Source: Actinomycetota bacterium
GTDB taxonomy: Bacteria > Actinomycetota > Acidimicrobiia > Acidimicrobiales > VFJN01
Direction of reading: 5' to 3'
DNA length: 60,253 bases
Assembly (NCBI GenBank): GCA_009886035.1
Contig: VFJN01000129.1
Coordinates: 1 to 60,253, forward strand
The notes below the pieces were generated by a model. The model made no database searches and was not told the DNA's origin. It worked only from the letters and a program-made list of their open reading frames with translations. A program made the position numbers and the translations under genes. Below, piece after piece: positions 8,018 to 16,088 of the stretch (within the stretch, counting starts at the first letter, position 1; each line of letters opens with the position of its first letter).

Positions 8018-10149
8018 ACCGAGACCTCCTCGAGATGCAGCCCCTCATTCACGCGCTCGAGTTCCTCGCCGGTGAAGGGACCATCGATTCCCGCCCACTC
8101 CAACGCCGGGGGGGCGGTGCCGGGGTTGCGGCGGGCCACGACAAACTCGGCGGCCGGGGGGAACACCCCTAGCGCAAGAACCCCTGCGAAGGTGAGCCCC
8201 CATCCGGAGATGACGCCGGCCATCGCCAGAGCCGATGCCGCCATGAGGGCCACCACCAGGCCGGCCAGCAGGCTGGGCGCACCCAACAGCACTCGGTAGC
8301 GGGCACTCAGGTCGTGAACAGCACCGTTGGGATTCCGACCCAGGGCCACGCCCATCGTGCCCGGAAGGAGCCGATTGAGACTGGCCAAGGCGGGCCAGAT
8401 GCCAATGATGATGGGCAGCCCGCCGAGGATGAGCCCAGCAAACAGGGCACCGGCGGCGGTCCCGATGCCGCCCACCACCGCCAGGAGCAAAAGCGGCAGG
8501 CTTTCGAACAGGGAGAAGCGATCCGGACTCACCGAACCCTGAGTGCCGGCGAACAGGGCGCCCCCTACCCCGGCCATGGCCGCCGAGAGGCCGAACACGG
8601 CCAACTTCAACCGGGTGACATCCAGTCCGAGGGTGGCGCAGGCCGCCGGACTGTCCTTCATGGCCAACAGCCGCTCACCAAATCTACTGTGCCGCACCCC
8701 CACCACCAGGAGATAGAACAGCGCGAACACCACCGAAAGCACCACGAGATGGGCCGCGTTCGACGAATCGTTGACCCCGGGGACATCCAATGGCTTCACG
8801 GCGATGATGCCAACATCGAAGAACTTGATGTTCCACGGCCCGAGGTCGAACGCCGGCAGCCGGAACACCCAGACATCGAGAAAGAGAGCGAAGGCGGCGG
8901 TGCACAGCGCCAGGTAGATCCCCGACAGTCGCAGGGCGGGCAGGGCCACGAGGCCGCCAACCACACAGCAGATCAGGGCCACGAACACGAGGGCCACTGG
9001 TTGGCCCGCCTGACCGTGATGCGCCATCACGATCGCACCGATCCCGGCGAAGCTCATTTGGCACAAGGAGATCTGGCCCCCAAAGCCGGTGAGCGGTACC
9101 AAGGACAGCGCGATCAAGGCGATCCCAAAAATTTTGGACACCCGGAGGGAGTCGGCGTCGCCCAGCACATTGGCCATCACCACCGCCGCCATCACAATGG
9201 CGGCCGCCGTGGCGAAAGCGTTTTTCCACGGCGTGCGCGGAATCTCTTCCTTGGAGGCCCGGATGGATCGGCTCCGCAACTGCGGATTGGGCAGGACCAG
9301 CAACACGACGAACAGCAACAGTGCCGGAATGGCAAAGCGGAAGGCGGAGAAATAGGCATTGGTCGTGGGGATGTAGCCGATGGCGTACGAGTCGGCCAGA
9401 CCCAAGATCAAGGCCCCGACGAAGGTCATCGGCAGACTGCGCAGGCGGCCGATCATCGCGGCGGCGTAGGCACTGACGATGAGCAGCGTCAGTGAGATGT
9501 GGTTGAGCGAGAGGGCCGGGGCGATCAGAATTCCCGCTAAGGCCGCCGTGGAACAGCCGATGGCCCAGGCCAGGGAAGCGGAGCGATCGGGCCGAGCCCC
9601 GTTGAGCATGGCGAGGGAACGACTGTCCACCGCCGCCCGCATGTCCAGGCCCACCCGCGTGCGATAGAGGAGCACCCGAAGGCCCAGGGCCACGAGAATA
9701 CCCAGGACCACCCCGCTCGCCCGGTGGTAGGTGATCCCCACCTTGAACAGCGTGAAACTCTCGCCGCCGAAGAGCAGCGAGGTGGGATGGGCTTCCTCAG
9801 CGGGCCACAGCCAGAATCCCACCCCCAACAGCGCCACCAGCAGGCTGATGGTGACCACGATGCGCACCGTCTCAGGGGCATCGGTGAGAAAGCGCATGAT
9901 GCCCCGCTCGATGCCCATCCCGAGAAGGGGGGCCAGCACCCCGAGCACCAGGACTAGCGCGATCGGGGTGGGCCAACCCCAGTCGTCATGGATCTGCCAG
10001 TACGCGAAGGCTCCGAGCATCCCTATGGCGCCGTGGGAAAAGTTGAAAATCCCGGTGGTGGTGTACGTCAGCACCAACCCACTGGCGGCCAGGGCAAAGA
10101 TGGATGCCGTGCACACCCCCAGCACGGTCAGGCTGAGGAATTGGTCCAC
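8014..10149 (-). CDS. fused LivH-LivM type ABC transporter permease
   Basis: At 711 aa this is about twice a single Liv permease. Residues 1 to about 290 are LivH-like (FALAASGLVLTYTTTGIFNFSHGAIGML-type start; about eight membrane helices ending in VLPNPQLRSRS). A charged linker (about 290-310) leads into a LivM-like half (SLVPLTGFGGQISLCQMSFAGIGAI, then GTQGSVSPDRFSLFESLPLLLLAVVGGIGT). After LivM there is an extra tail of about 110 residues with two more hydrophobic segments and a soluble end (EWAGIDGPFTGEELERVNEG). Translation starts at a GTG immediately after the TGA of the solute-binding protein gene. The frame is continuous across the junction, so both membrane subunits would be made in fixed 1:1 ratio. 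Confidence 0.9.
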   Translation of the reverse strand: MDQFLSLTVLGVCTASIFALAASGLVLTYTTTGIFNFSHGAIGMLGAFAYWQIHDDWGWPTPIALVLVLGVLAPLLGMGIERGIMRFLTDAPETVRIVVTISLLVALLGVGFWLWPAEEAHPTSLLFGGESFTLFKVGITYHRASGVVLGILVALGLRVLLYRTRVGLDMRAAVDSRSLAMLNGARPDRSASLAWAIGCSTAALAGILIAPALSLNHISLTLLIVSAYAAAMIGRLRSLPMTFVGALILGLADSYAIGYIPTTNAYFSAFRFAIPALLLFVVLLVLPNPQLRSRSIRASKEEIPRTPWKNAFATAAAIVMAAVVMANVLGDADSLRVSKIFGIALIALSLVPLTGFGGQISLCQMSFAGIGAIVMAHHGQAGQPVALVFVALICCVVGGLVALPALRLSGIYLALCTAAFALFLDVWVFRLPAFDLGPWNIKFFDVGIIAVKPLDVPGVNDSSNAAHLVVLSVVFALFYLLVVGVRHSRFGERLLAMKDSPAACATLGLDVTRLKLAVFGLSAAMAGVGGALFAGTQGSVSPDRFSLFESLPLLLLAVVGGIGTAAGALFAGLILGGLPIIIGIWPALASLNRLLPGTMGVALGRNPNGAVHDLSARYRVLLGAPSLLAGLVVALMAASALAMAGVISGWGLTFAGVLALGVFPPAAEFVVARRNPGTAPPALEWAGIDGPFTGEELERVNEGLHLEEVSV

Positions 10150-11499
10150 TCAGCTGCTCACGTCCGAGACGTTCTTCGGATCGCAGTTGTACAGGCTGTC
10201 GCCGTCGGTGGGAGCGGTGGCCTTCTCGTTGTAGCTGAACCCATCCTTATCCAGATTGAGGATCAAGAAGCAGGCCGACGGCTCGGTATTTCCCGGCGTT
10301 TGAGGGGCATGCAGGCCGCCACCGGTCCATACCGGGTTCGCCCCGGCGTTCTTGATCAGACACGTCGTGGTGAGTTCAGACCCACAGGCGCTGGCGGCCC
10401 GGGCGAAAAGCAACCATGCCGAGAGGCCCTGGGTGCCCAGGACGGCCACCTTGCCATCGGGGTTGTACTGCTTCATCAGGTCGAGGAAGTCCTGGGTGGC
10501 CTTGTTGTCCTTAGCCAGTTCAAAGGGGTAGTAGGCCGACTGGATGTACAGGTTTCCGGCGATGGCACCAGCCTCAGTGGCGTAATTTTTGTCGTAGAAG
10601 TTCGTGCTCAGCATGAGCACGTCGGGGTAATACCCGGCGGTCTTGAAGGCCTGGTTGAGGAGTTTCACATCCGAAGGCTGACCGACGTACTCGAGGATCT
10701 TGATCCCCTTGGCCTTGATTTCCTGAGCGAAGTTGTCCCAGCCGGTCTCACCGGTGGGGGCATACATCACGTTGTAATCGACCGTGAATCCATTTTCTTT
10801 GGCCACCGAAAGGAGTTGGTCGCGCACCAGGAGGATCGACGGCAGGTTGCCCGCCATGATCCCGTAGTGTTTGAGCGCATCGGGGTACTCCCTCTTCACG
10901 GCGTGATAGCGGCCGGCCCCAATACGGTCCAGCGGATTCGGCACCGGCTGCACCTGCAGTTCCGCAACCCGGGCTTCCTTCGAGACCACGTAGGAAGGGA
11001 TGTTGGGCAGCCCACAGGCCACCCGCACACCGTTCGGGTCATTGTCGAAAACCGCCCCACCGCCCACCACGGCAAAATCCTTTTCGCAGGCCGTGGTGAT
11101 CGCCGCCTCGTACTCGAAAAGTTTGGCGTCGATGTCGTCGAGCACCAGTTTTCGCCCGTTGATGCCGCCCTTCTCGTTGCACCACTTCACGAAGGCCACC
11201 GAGGTGTCGTACATCTCCTCGTTGAGGCCCGCCACCGGGCCGCCCTTGTCCGAGACGGTGCCCACGTGAATCTCGGTGTCGGTCACACCCTGAGCGGTGG
11301 CCCCGGTGGCATCGCCTTCCTCGCAGACGGCCACGAGATCGCCGAACCCGCCATTGGCCAACAGGGTGTCGCCATCGGCACCGGCGGTCGTGCTGGTGGG
11401 ATCAGCGCCACCGGGATCAGCGCTTTCGTCGCTGCGTCCGCACGCTCCGGCCAACAACACGAGTGCCATCAGCACCGAACAACCTCGGATGTACCTCAT
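10150..11499 (-). CDS. ABC transporter substrate-binding lipoprotein (Liv/HAAT type)
   Basis: A 449-aa extracytoplasmic receptor. It has a short basic start, a hydrophobic stretch and the lipobox LAGAC with Cys20, followed by a Ser/Thr/Gly/Asp-rich tether and a periplasmic-binding-protein type-I fold (DTEIHVGTVSDKGGP near 75; GGINGRKLVLDDID). The ATG at 11499 is chosen because it gives this signal peptide and follows a G-rich ribosome site; the longer frame adds 11 non-signal residues. It starts the importer run, 73 bases after the FadE27-like gene. Family members bind amino acids, amides or aromatic/organic acids. The catabolic context makes a hydrophobic acid possible, but that is inference. 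Confidence 0.9.
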   Translation of the reverse strand: MRYIRGCSVLMALVLLAGACGRSDESADPGGADPTSTTAGADGDTLLANGGFGDLVAVCEEGDATGATAQGVTDTEIHVGTVSDKGGPVAGLNEEMYDTSVAFVKWCNEKGGINGRKLVLDDIDAKLFEYEAAITTACEKDFAVVGGGAVFDNDPNGVRVACGLPNIPSYVVSKEARVAELQVQPVPNPLDRIGAGRYHAVKREYPDALKHYGIMAGNLPSILLVRDQLLSVAKENGFTVDYNVMYAPTGETGWDNFAQEIKAKGIKILEYVGQPSDVKLLNQAFKTAGYYPDVLMLSTNFYDKNYATEAGAIAGNLYIQSAYYPFELAKDNKATQDFLDLMKQYNPDGKVAVLGTQGLSAWLLFARAASACGSELTTTCLIKNAGANPVWTGGGLHAPQTPGNTEPSACFLILNLDKDGFSYNEKATAPTDGDSLYNCDPKNVSDVSS

Positions 11500-11572
11500 G
11501 AGTAATCCCCCCTGGGAGCATGGCTCGGACATTGCCTGAAACGGAACGAGAAATCCTTGTGCAGGAGACTAC

Positions 11573-12709
11573 TCAGGACCCAGCGACCGGGTTGGTCGCC
11601 AAACTCTTCCCGAGGCGTTGCAGCGACGCAGTGGCACCACCAAGAGTGAGTTCGAGCACTTTGGCCCAGCGAAAGTAGCGATGGATCGGGTAGTCGAGAT
11701 CCACTCCGATGCCCCCGTGAAGGTGCTGAGCGGCGTGCACCACCCGCTGACCTCCATCGGCGGCCCAGAACTTGGCCGTCATCAGCTCGTCGTCGGCCTC
11801 GAGGCCCTCCGACAGGCGCCAGATCGCTTGGATGGCGGTGAGGCGAATCGCCTCGGTATCGATGTAGGCATCGGCCACCCGCTGACCCACCGCCTGGAAG
11901 GTGCCGAGTTTGCTCCCGAACTGCTCGCGTTCCGACACGTACTTGGCGGTGATGGCCAGCGCCTCCTCACAGACACCGGTTTGGGTGGCACAAATGGCCG
12001 CCGCCCAGCGGGCGGACGTCCAGTCGACAATCTCCTTCCCCTGGTCCGCTTCGCCGAGCCGGTCGTCAGCATCCACCAGTACTCCGTCGAGCTGAACCCC
12101 CCACTGGGGTTCTCCCGTGACCGCCGTCTCACGCTGGAGAGATACGCCCACCGCCTTCGGGTCCACGAGAAAAACCGCCGACGTGGTCTCACCGGTGCGC
12201 GCCGGCACGAGCATGACGGCGGCACGGTTGGCCCCCACCACCAACGACTTCTCCCCGTCGAGCCGCCAACCCGAACCCTCCGGCGTCGCCCGGGTGGCGG
12301 GGAGCACAGGCACGTCCACGTCGTCGGGCTCATACAGGGCCAAGGACAGGGTGGCCGAGCCATCGATGACCGAGGGCAAGAACCGCTGGCGTTGCTCGTC
12401 GGAGCCGAAGTGCGCCAGGGGCATCGCCGCCGCCACGATGGTGGCCAGGTACGGCACCGGCGCCACGGTGCGGCCTATTTGCTGGGCAATCACACACGCC
12501 TCGATGAGGCCGTAACCGCCGCCCCCATCGGCCTCGGGCAGGGCAATGCCGAGGAGGTCGGCCTTGGCCAGCGCCAACCACACGTCGTCGGCAAACCACT
12601 CGCCGCTTCGTTCCAGGTCTCGCAGCACCTCGGTGGGGAGTTGCTCGGACAGGATGCGATAGCTGAGGTCAGCAATCGCCTGTTGCTCGTCGCTGTAGGT
12701 GAAGTCCAT
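11573..12709 (-). CDS. acyl-CoA dehydrogenase, FadE27-like small subunit
   Basis: A 378-aa acyl-CoA dehydrogenase of the type that forms mixed heterotetramers with a partner subunit in actinobacterial steroid degradation. Visible blocks are MDFTYSDEQQAIADL (N-terminal helix), YGLIEACVIAQQIGRTVAPVPYL, REQFGSKLGTFQAVGQRVADAYID near 270, and HLHGGIGVDLDYPIHRYF near 345. Mid-domain motifs are weaker than in stand-alone enzymes, as in FadE27. It lies 10 bases after the FadE26-like gene on the same strand, the expected partner. In the cholesterol pathway this pair (ChsE4-ChsE5) dehydrogenates the C8/C5 side-chain CoA thioester. Confidence 0.87.
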   Translation of the reverse strand: MDFTYSDEQQAIADLSYRILSEQLPTEVLRDLERSGEWFADDVWLALAKADLLGIALPEADGGGGYGLIEACVIAQQIGRTVAPVPYLATIVAAAMPLAHFGSDEQRQRFLPSVIDGSATLSLALYEPDDVDVPVLPATRATPEGSGWRLDGEKSLVVGANRAAVMLVPARTGETTSAVFLVDPKAVGVSLQRETAVTGEPQWGVQLDGVLVDADDRLGEADQGKEIVDWTSARWAAAICATQTGVCEEALAITAKYVSEREQFGSKLGTFQAVGQRVADAYIDTEAIRLTAIQAIWRLSEGLEADDELMTAKFWAADGGQRVVHAAQHLHGGIGVDLDYPIHRYFRWAKVLELTLGGATASLQRLGKSLATNPVAGS

Positions 12710-12719
12710 CCGATACTCC

Positions 12720-13889
12720 TCAGTGCCTCGGCACGCGGGGCAGGCCCGCTCCGAATAGGGCGATCAGGTCCCGCTGCACCTCATTTACGCCGCCGCCGAA
12801 GGTGAGAATCAGACAGCCCTGGAAGGCCCGCTCCAGGCGACCGGCGAGCATGGCGGCACTGGAGCCACTGCTCAAATAGGCATTGGGGCCAAGAATCTCC
12901 ATCAACAGGCGGTAGGCCTCGGTGTAGAACTCCGTGGCAAAGACCTTGGTGGCGCTCGCATCGGCGGGATTGGCACCACCGGCGGCGGCCACCTTCCAGT
13001 TGATGAGCTTCACGAACTCCAACTTGGCGTGCACGCGGGCCAAGCTGATCTGGACCCACTCTTGATCCACCACCCTCGACCCATCGGGCCGTTTGGTGTC
13101 CTGGGCCCATTGGCGAACCTCGTCGAAGACCCGCTCCACCGTGCCGGGAGGACCCAAGGAGACCCGCTCGTAGTTCAACTGGTTCACAATGAGGTTCCAG
13201 CCCTTGTTCACATCCGCCACGATGGCGTCGTCCCCCACCCGGACGTCGTCATAGAAGGTGTTGTACGTGCTGGCGTTCACCATCGTTTCGATCTTCGAGT
13301 ACGAGAAACCCGGGTCCGAGGTAGGGACGAGGAAAATCGTGATTCCGGCGTGCTTCTTCACATCGGGATCGGTGCGGGCCGCCAACCAGATGTAGTCGGC
13401 GTAGCTAGCCAGCGAGGTGTAGATCTTCTGCCCGTTGATAACCCACTCCTCGCCGTCCTTCACGGCTTTGGTGGTGAGGGAAGCGAGGTCGGTTCCGGCG
13501 TTCGGCTCGGTGTAACCGATAGAGAAATGCAGTTCGCCGGCAAGGATCTTGGGCAAGAAGAACTGCTTCTGGGCTTCCGAGCCGTAGTCCATAATCGTGC
13601 GACCAACCGTGTTGATCGTGAGAAACGGTATGGGGGCACCGGCTCGCCAGGCTTCGTTGATGAAGATGAACTGCTCCACATCGGTGCGGCCCTGACCCCC
13701 ATACTCCACCGGCCAGCCAATCCCGAGCCACCCGTCAGCCCCCATCTTGCGCACGGCGGCGAGACACGCCGGACCGCCCGTCTCGCCCTCGGCGCATTCC
13801 GCCACCACCTCGGGCGTCATCAGGCCCGAGAAATAGTCCCGGAGTTCATGACGCAACGCCTCTTGCTCATCCGTGTACGCGACATACAT
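12720..13889 (-). CDS. acyl-CoA dehydrogenase, FadE26-like large subunit
   Basis: A 389-aa flavoenzyme whose sequence follows mycobacterial FadE26 (ChsE4) closely: RDYFSGLMTPE, LGIGWPVEYGGQGR, LHFSIGYTEPNAGTDLASL, VNQLNYERVSLGPPGTVERV, and the C-terminal LILTFGGGVNEVQRDLIALFG. The Glu of NYERV is the candidate catalytic base. I chose the ATG at 13889 over the ATG at 13895 because AGGAGG ends only three bases before the first but nine before the second, and family N-termini align there. A KstR-type operator lies 25 bases upstream. The FadE27-like partner follows 10 bases downstream. Confidence 0.9.
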   Translation of the reverse strand: MYVAYTDEQEALRHELRDYFSGLMTPEVVAECAEGETGGPACLAAVRKMGADGWLGIGWPVEYGGQGRTDVEQFIFINEAWRAGAPIPFLTINTVGRTIMDYGSEAQKQFFLPKILAGELHFSIGYTEPNAGTDLASLTTKAVKDGEEWVINGQKIYTSLASYADYIWLAARTDPDVKKHAGITIFLVPTSDPGFSYSKIETMVNASTYNTFYDDVRVGDDAIVADVNKGWNLIVNQLNYERVSLGPPGTVERVFDEVRQWAQDTKRPDGSRVVDQEWVQISLARVHAKLEFVKLINWKVAAAGGANPADASATKVFATEFYTEAYRLLMEILGPNAYLSSGSSAAMLAGRLERAFQGCLILTFGGGVNEVQRDLIALFGAGLPRVPRH

Positions 13890-13914
13890 CGTCATGACCC
13901 TCCTTGCGGCGAAA

Positions 13915-13928
13915 TAGAACGTGTTCCA
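13915..13928. promoter_or_regulatory. KstR-type operator (TAGAACGTGTTCCA)
   Basis: This site is an exact match to TnnAACnnGTTnnA, with AGAAC/GTTC arms. It lies in the short gap between the racemase stop and the FadE26-like start, 25 bases from that start. It would control the fadE26-fadE27 pair and possibly the importer genes that follow. With the site at 70-83 it suggests that a KstR homologue, not encoded in this window, regulates the island. Confidence 0.72.
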
Positions 13929-13964
13929 TTTCTTTCTAACACACCGGCAGAGAGCGCCGAACGA

Positions 13965-15104
13965 TCAGGCGATGACCCCGGCGGCCCGCAGACGGTCTCG
14001 CTCGTCAGCACGGAAACCCCAGTCGGCGAGCACGGCGTCGGTGTGCTGGCCCGGCACCGCCGGGGGGGCCCCGAGCGTGGCCGGAGTGGCGGAGAATCGA
14101 GGGGCGGGCGCGGGCTGGGGCACACCATCGGGTTGGACAATGGTGCCGCGCGCCACCAGATGCGGGTGATCCCGGGCCTCCCCCATTGTCAGCACGGGGG
14201 CGATGCAGGCATCAAGGCCCTCCGAACGACGCACCCACTCCGAGCACGGGCGGCTTCCGATGGCCTCCGCCAGGATGGTGCGCAACTCAGGCCAGCGGCT
14301 CTGATCGTTCTGATCGGGCACCGCCTCGGCGGGAAGATCCAGCACCTCGAGCAAGGCGGCGAAGAACGGCGGCTCGATGGCCCCTACCGCCAGTTCGCGG
14401 CCATCGGAGCAGCGATACACGTCGTAGAACGGAGCGCCCGAGTCGAGCAGGTTGGTGCCCCGCTCGTCAGACCAGTAGCCCATGGCGCTGGCTCCGAAAA
14501 ACGGGGCCATCAACAGCGCGACGCCGTCGACCATGGCGGCATCTACCACCTGTCCCTCACCACTGCGCTGGGCATGGAGCAGAGCCGACACCACCCCGAG
14601 GGCAAGCAACATCCCGCCCCCACCGAAATCGGCCACGAGACTCAACGGCGGCGTCGGAAGTTGCCCGGCCCGCCCGATGTGCGCCAGCGCTCCCGCCACC
14701 GCTGAGTAGGTGAGATCGTGGCCGGCGGTGGCCGAGAGGGGGCCATCCTGACCCCATCCGGTCATGCGGCCGTAGACGAGGCGCCGGTTGCGGGCGAGAC
14801 ACGCCTCCGGGCCGATGCCCAACCGCTCGGCCACCCCGGGTCGGAACCCCTCCACGAGCACGTCGGCCTGGCTGATGAGGCGAAGCATCACCTCGGCACC
14901 GTCCTCGGCCTTGAGATCAATCGCCACTGATCGTCGTCCCCGACTCAGGATGTCGTAGCGGGCCGCCTTCGGATCCCCGCCCACGGCGTTGGTGCGATCC
15001 ACCCGCACCACCTCGGCGCCGAGATCGGCGAGCACCATGGCGGCGAACGGGGCCGGTCCGATCCCGGCGACTTCGACCACTCGGATTCCGTGAAGCGGGC
15101 CCAC
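13965..15104 (-). CDS. alpha-methylacyl-CoA racemase (Mcr/AMACR-like, family III CoA-transferase fold)
   Basis: A 379-aa protein with the racemase catalytic pair seen in M. tuberculosis MCR: His129 in ATAGHDLTY and Asp159 in LVADFGGGGML. It also has the conserved GFRPGVAERLGIGPE and DSGAPFYDVYRC blocks. Racemases invert the configuration at the alpha-methyl carbon of branched acyl-CoAs so that stereospecific dehydrogenases can act; in sterol degradation this is the 25R/25S step. The GTG at 15104 opens the family N-terminus MGPLHGIRVVEVAG; the longer frame reads through the previous gene. It lies 10 bases after the hydrolase gene and just before the KstR box and FadE26-like gene. Confidence 0.9.
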   Translation of the reverse strand: MGPLHGIRVVEVAGIGPAPFAAMVLADLGAEVVRVDRTNAVGGDPKAARYDILSRGRRSVAIDLKAEDGAEVMLRLISQADVLVEGFRPGVAERLGIGPEACLARNRRLVYGRMTGWGQDGPLSATAGHDLTYSAVAGALAHIGRAGQLPTPPLSLVADFGGGGMLLALGVVSALLHAQRSGEGQVVDAAMVDGVALLMAPFFGASAMGYWSDERGTNLLDSGAPFYDVYRCSDGRELAVGAIEPPFFAALLEVLDLPAEAVPDQNDQSRWPELRTILAEAIGSRPCSEWVRRSEGLDACIAPVLTMGEARDHPHLVARGTIVQPDGVPQPAPAPRFSATPATLGAPPAVPGQHTDAVLADWGFRADERDRLRAAGVIA

Positions 15105-15114
15105 CGAGACGCGC

Positions 15115-16011
15115 TCAGCGAGCCGTGCGACGGGAGCGCTGGGCCACGATCCGATCGTGGACTGAGTCCACCGCCCGCACCATGATCGGCCCGAACTCGC
15201 GCTTGGCGCACACCACGTGGCCATCCTCCACACACTGCACCACCGCGCCGGGAATCAGCGCCGCCATCTTCCGCTGCTCGCCAGCATCGATGGCATGGTC
15301 CCGTTCGGTGACCACCACCGTGGTGGGCACGTCGATATCGCTGATCCACCGATGGGCGTTGTAATTCCCAATGGCTGCACCCGCTTCCATGATCTTGACG
15401 ATGTCGTGACGACCCATCTCCCCCGCCGCCCACGACGACATCGTGCCGGGCGGGCTCGAGGAACCGTGCGGACCCCATCGGCGGAGCGAGGCCACCGGCA
15501 ATCGAGCCAAGGCCGCCCCGGCCCGGGTTGTCCCAGCCGCCGTGCCCATCAATGATGCGAACACGAAGCGTTCCCGGGCTCCCGCCACGAAGCGATAGGC
15601 GGTGGCACACAGCACGAGGCCCTTCACGTGCTCGGGATGGCGGTGCCATAACAACTGGGCGATCGGCCCGCCCATGGAATAGCCCACCGCGATCACGGGC
15701 CCGGTATCCAACTCCTCGATGAGCACCGCCACGTCGTCGGCGCAGTCGGCCAGCCGGAAGCGCCGACGCGAACGAATCCCTCGGCCGTGACCACGAGCAT
15801 CAGGAGCAACCACGTTGTAACGCTGCGACAGTGCGTCGAAGGCGGTGAACCAGTTGAGCCCCCCGCTGGCCATCCATCCGTGCAACAACACGACCGTGGG
15901 CGCTCCGGGGGGGCCGGCCACCACCCGCACAAAGCTCGAACCACGACCGGGGAGTTCGATGCGTTCGCCGCGCGGCAACGGAGGTTCGGGCAGAAGGTGC
16001 GGAGCCGCCAT
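15115..16011 (-). CDS. alpha/beta hydrolase
   Basis: A 298-aa hydrolase of the epoxide-hydrolase/esterase-like group. It shows the oxyanion region LLHGWMASGG near 42-51, VAPDARGHGRG at 68-78, the nucleophile elbow GYSMGG with Ser112, and a C-terminal acid/His pair in TERDHAID and EDGHVVCAKREF. No signal peptide is evident, so it is probably cytosolic. The ATG at 16011 is taken as start; a GTG 18 bases upstream is possible. It is first in the minus-strand run that continues into the racemase. It may cleave an ester or thioester linked to the same pathway, but the substrate is unknown. Confidence 0.82.
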   Translation of the reverse strand: MAAPHLLPEPPLPRGERIELPGRGSSFVRVVAGPPGAPTVVLLHGWMASGGLNWFTAFDALSQRYNVVAPDARGHGRGIRSRRRFRLADCADDVAVLIEELDTGPVIAVGYSMGGPIAQLLWHRHPEHVKGLVLCATAYRFVAGARERFVFASLMGTAAGTTRAGAALARLPVASLRRWGPHGSSSPPGTMSSWAAGEMGRHDIVKIMEAGAAIGNYNAHRWISDIDVPTTVVVTERDHAIDAGEQRKMAALIPGAVVQCVEDGHVVCAKREFGPIMVRAVDSVHDRIVAQRSRRTAR

Positions 16012-16088
16012 GCACCCAATGTATGGCACTCCCGGGCCACCAACGCGACACCCAACCTACGAAGGGGCTTCGCACTAACGTGGGGCCG

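Noticed and set aside
8314-9495. Plus-strand frame of 393 aa inside the fused permease gene
   Set aside because: His/Gln/Gly-rich composition without domains; the minus strand encodes clear membrane helices of LivM.
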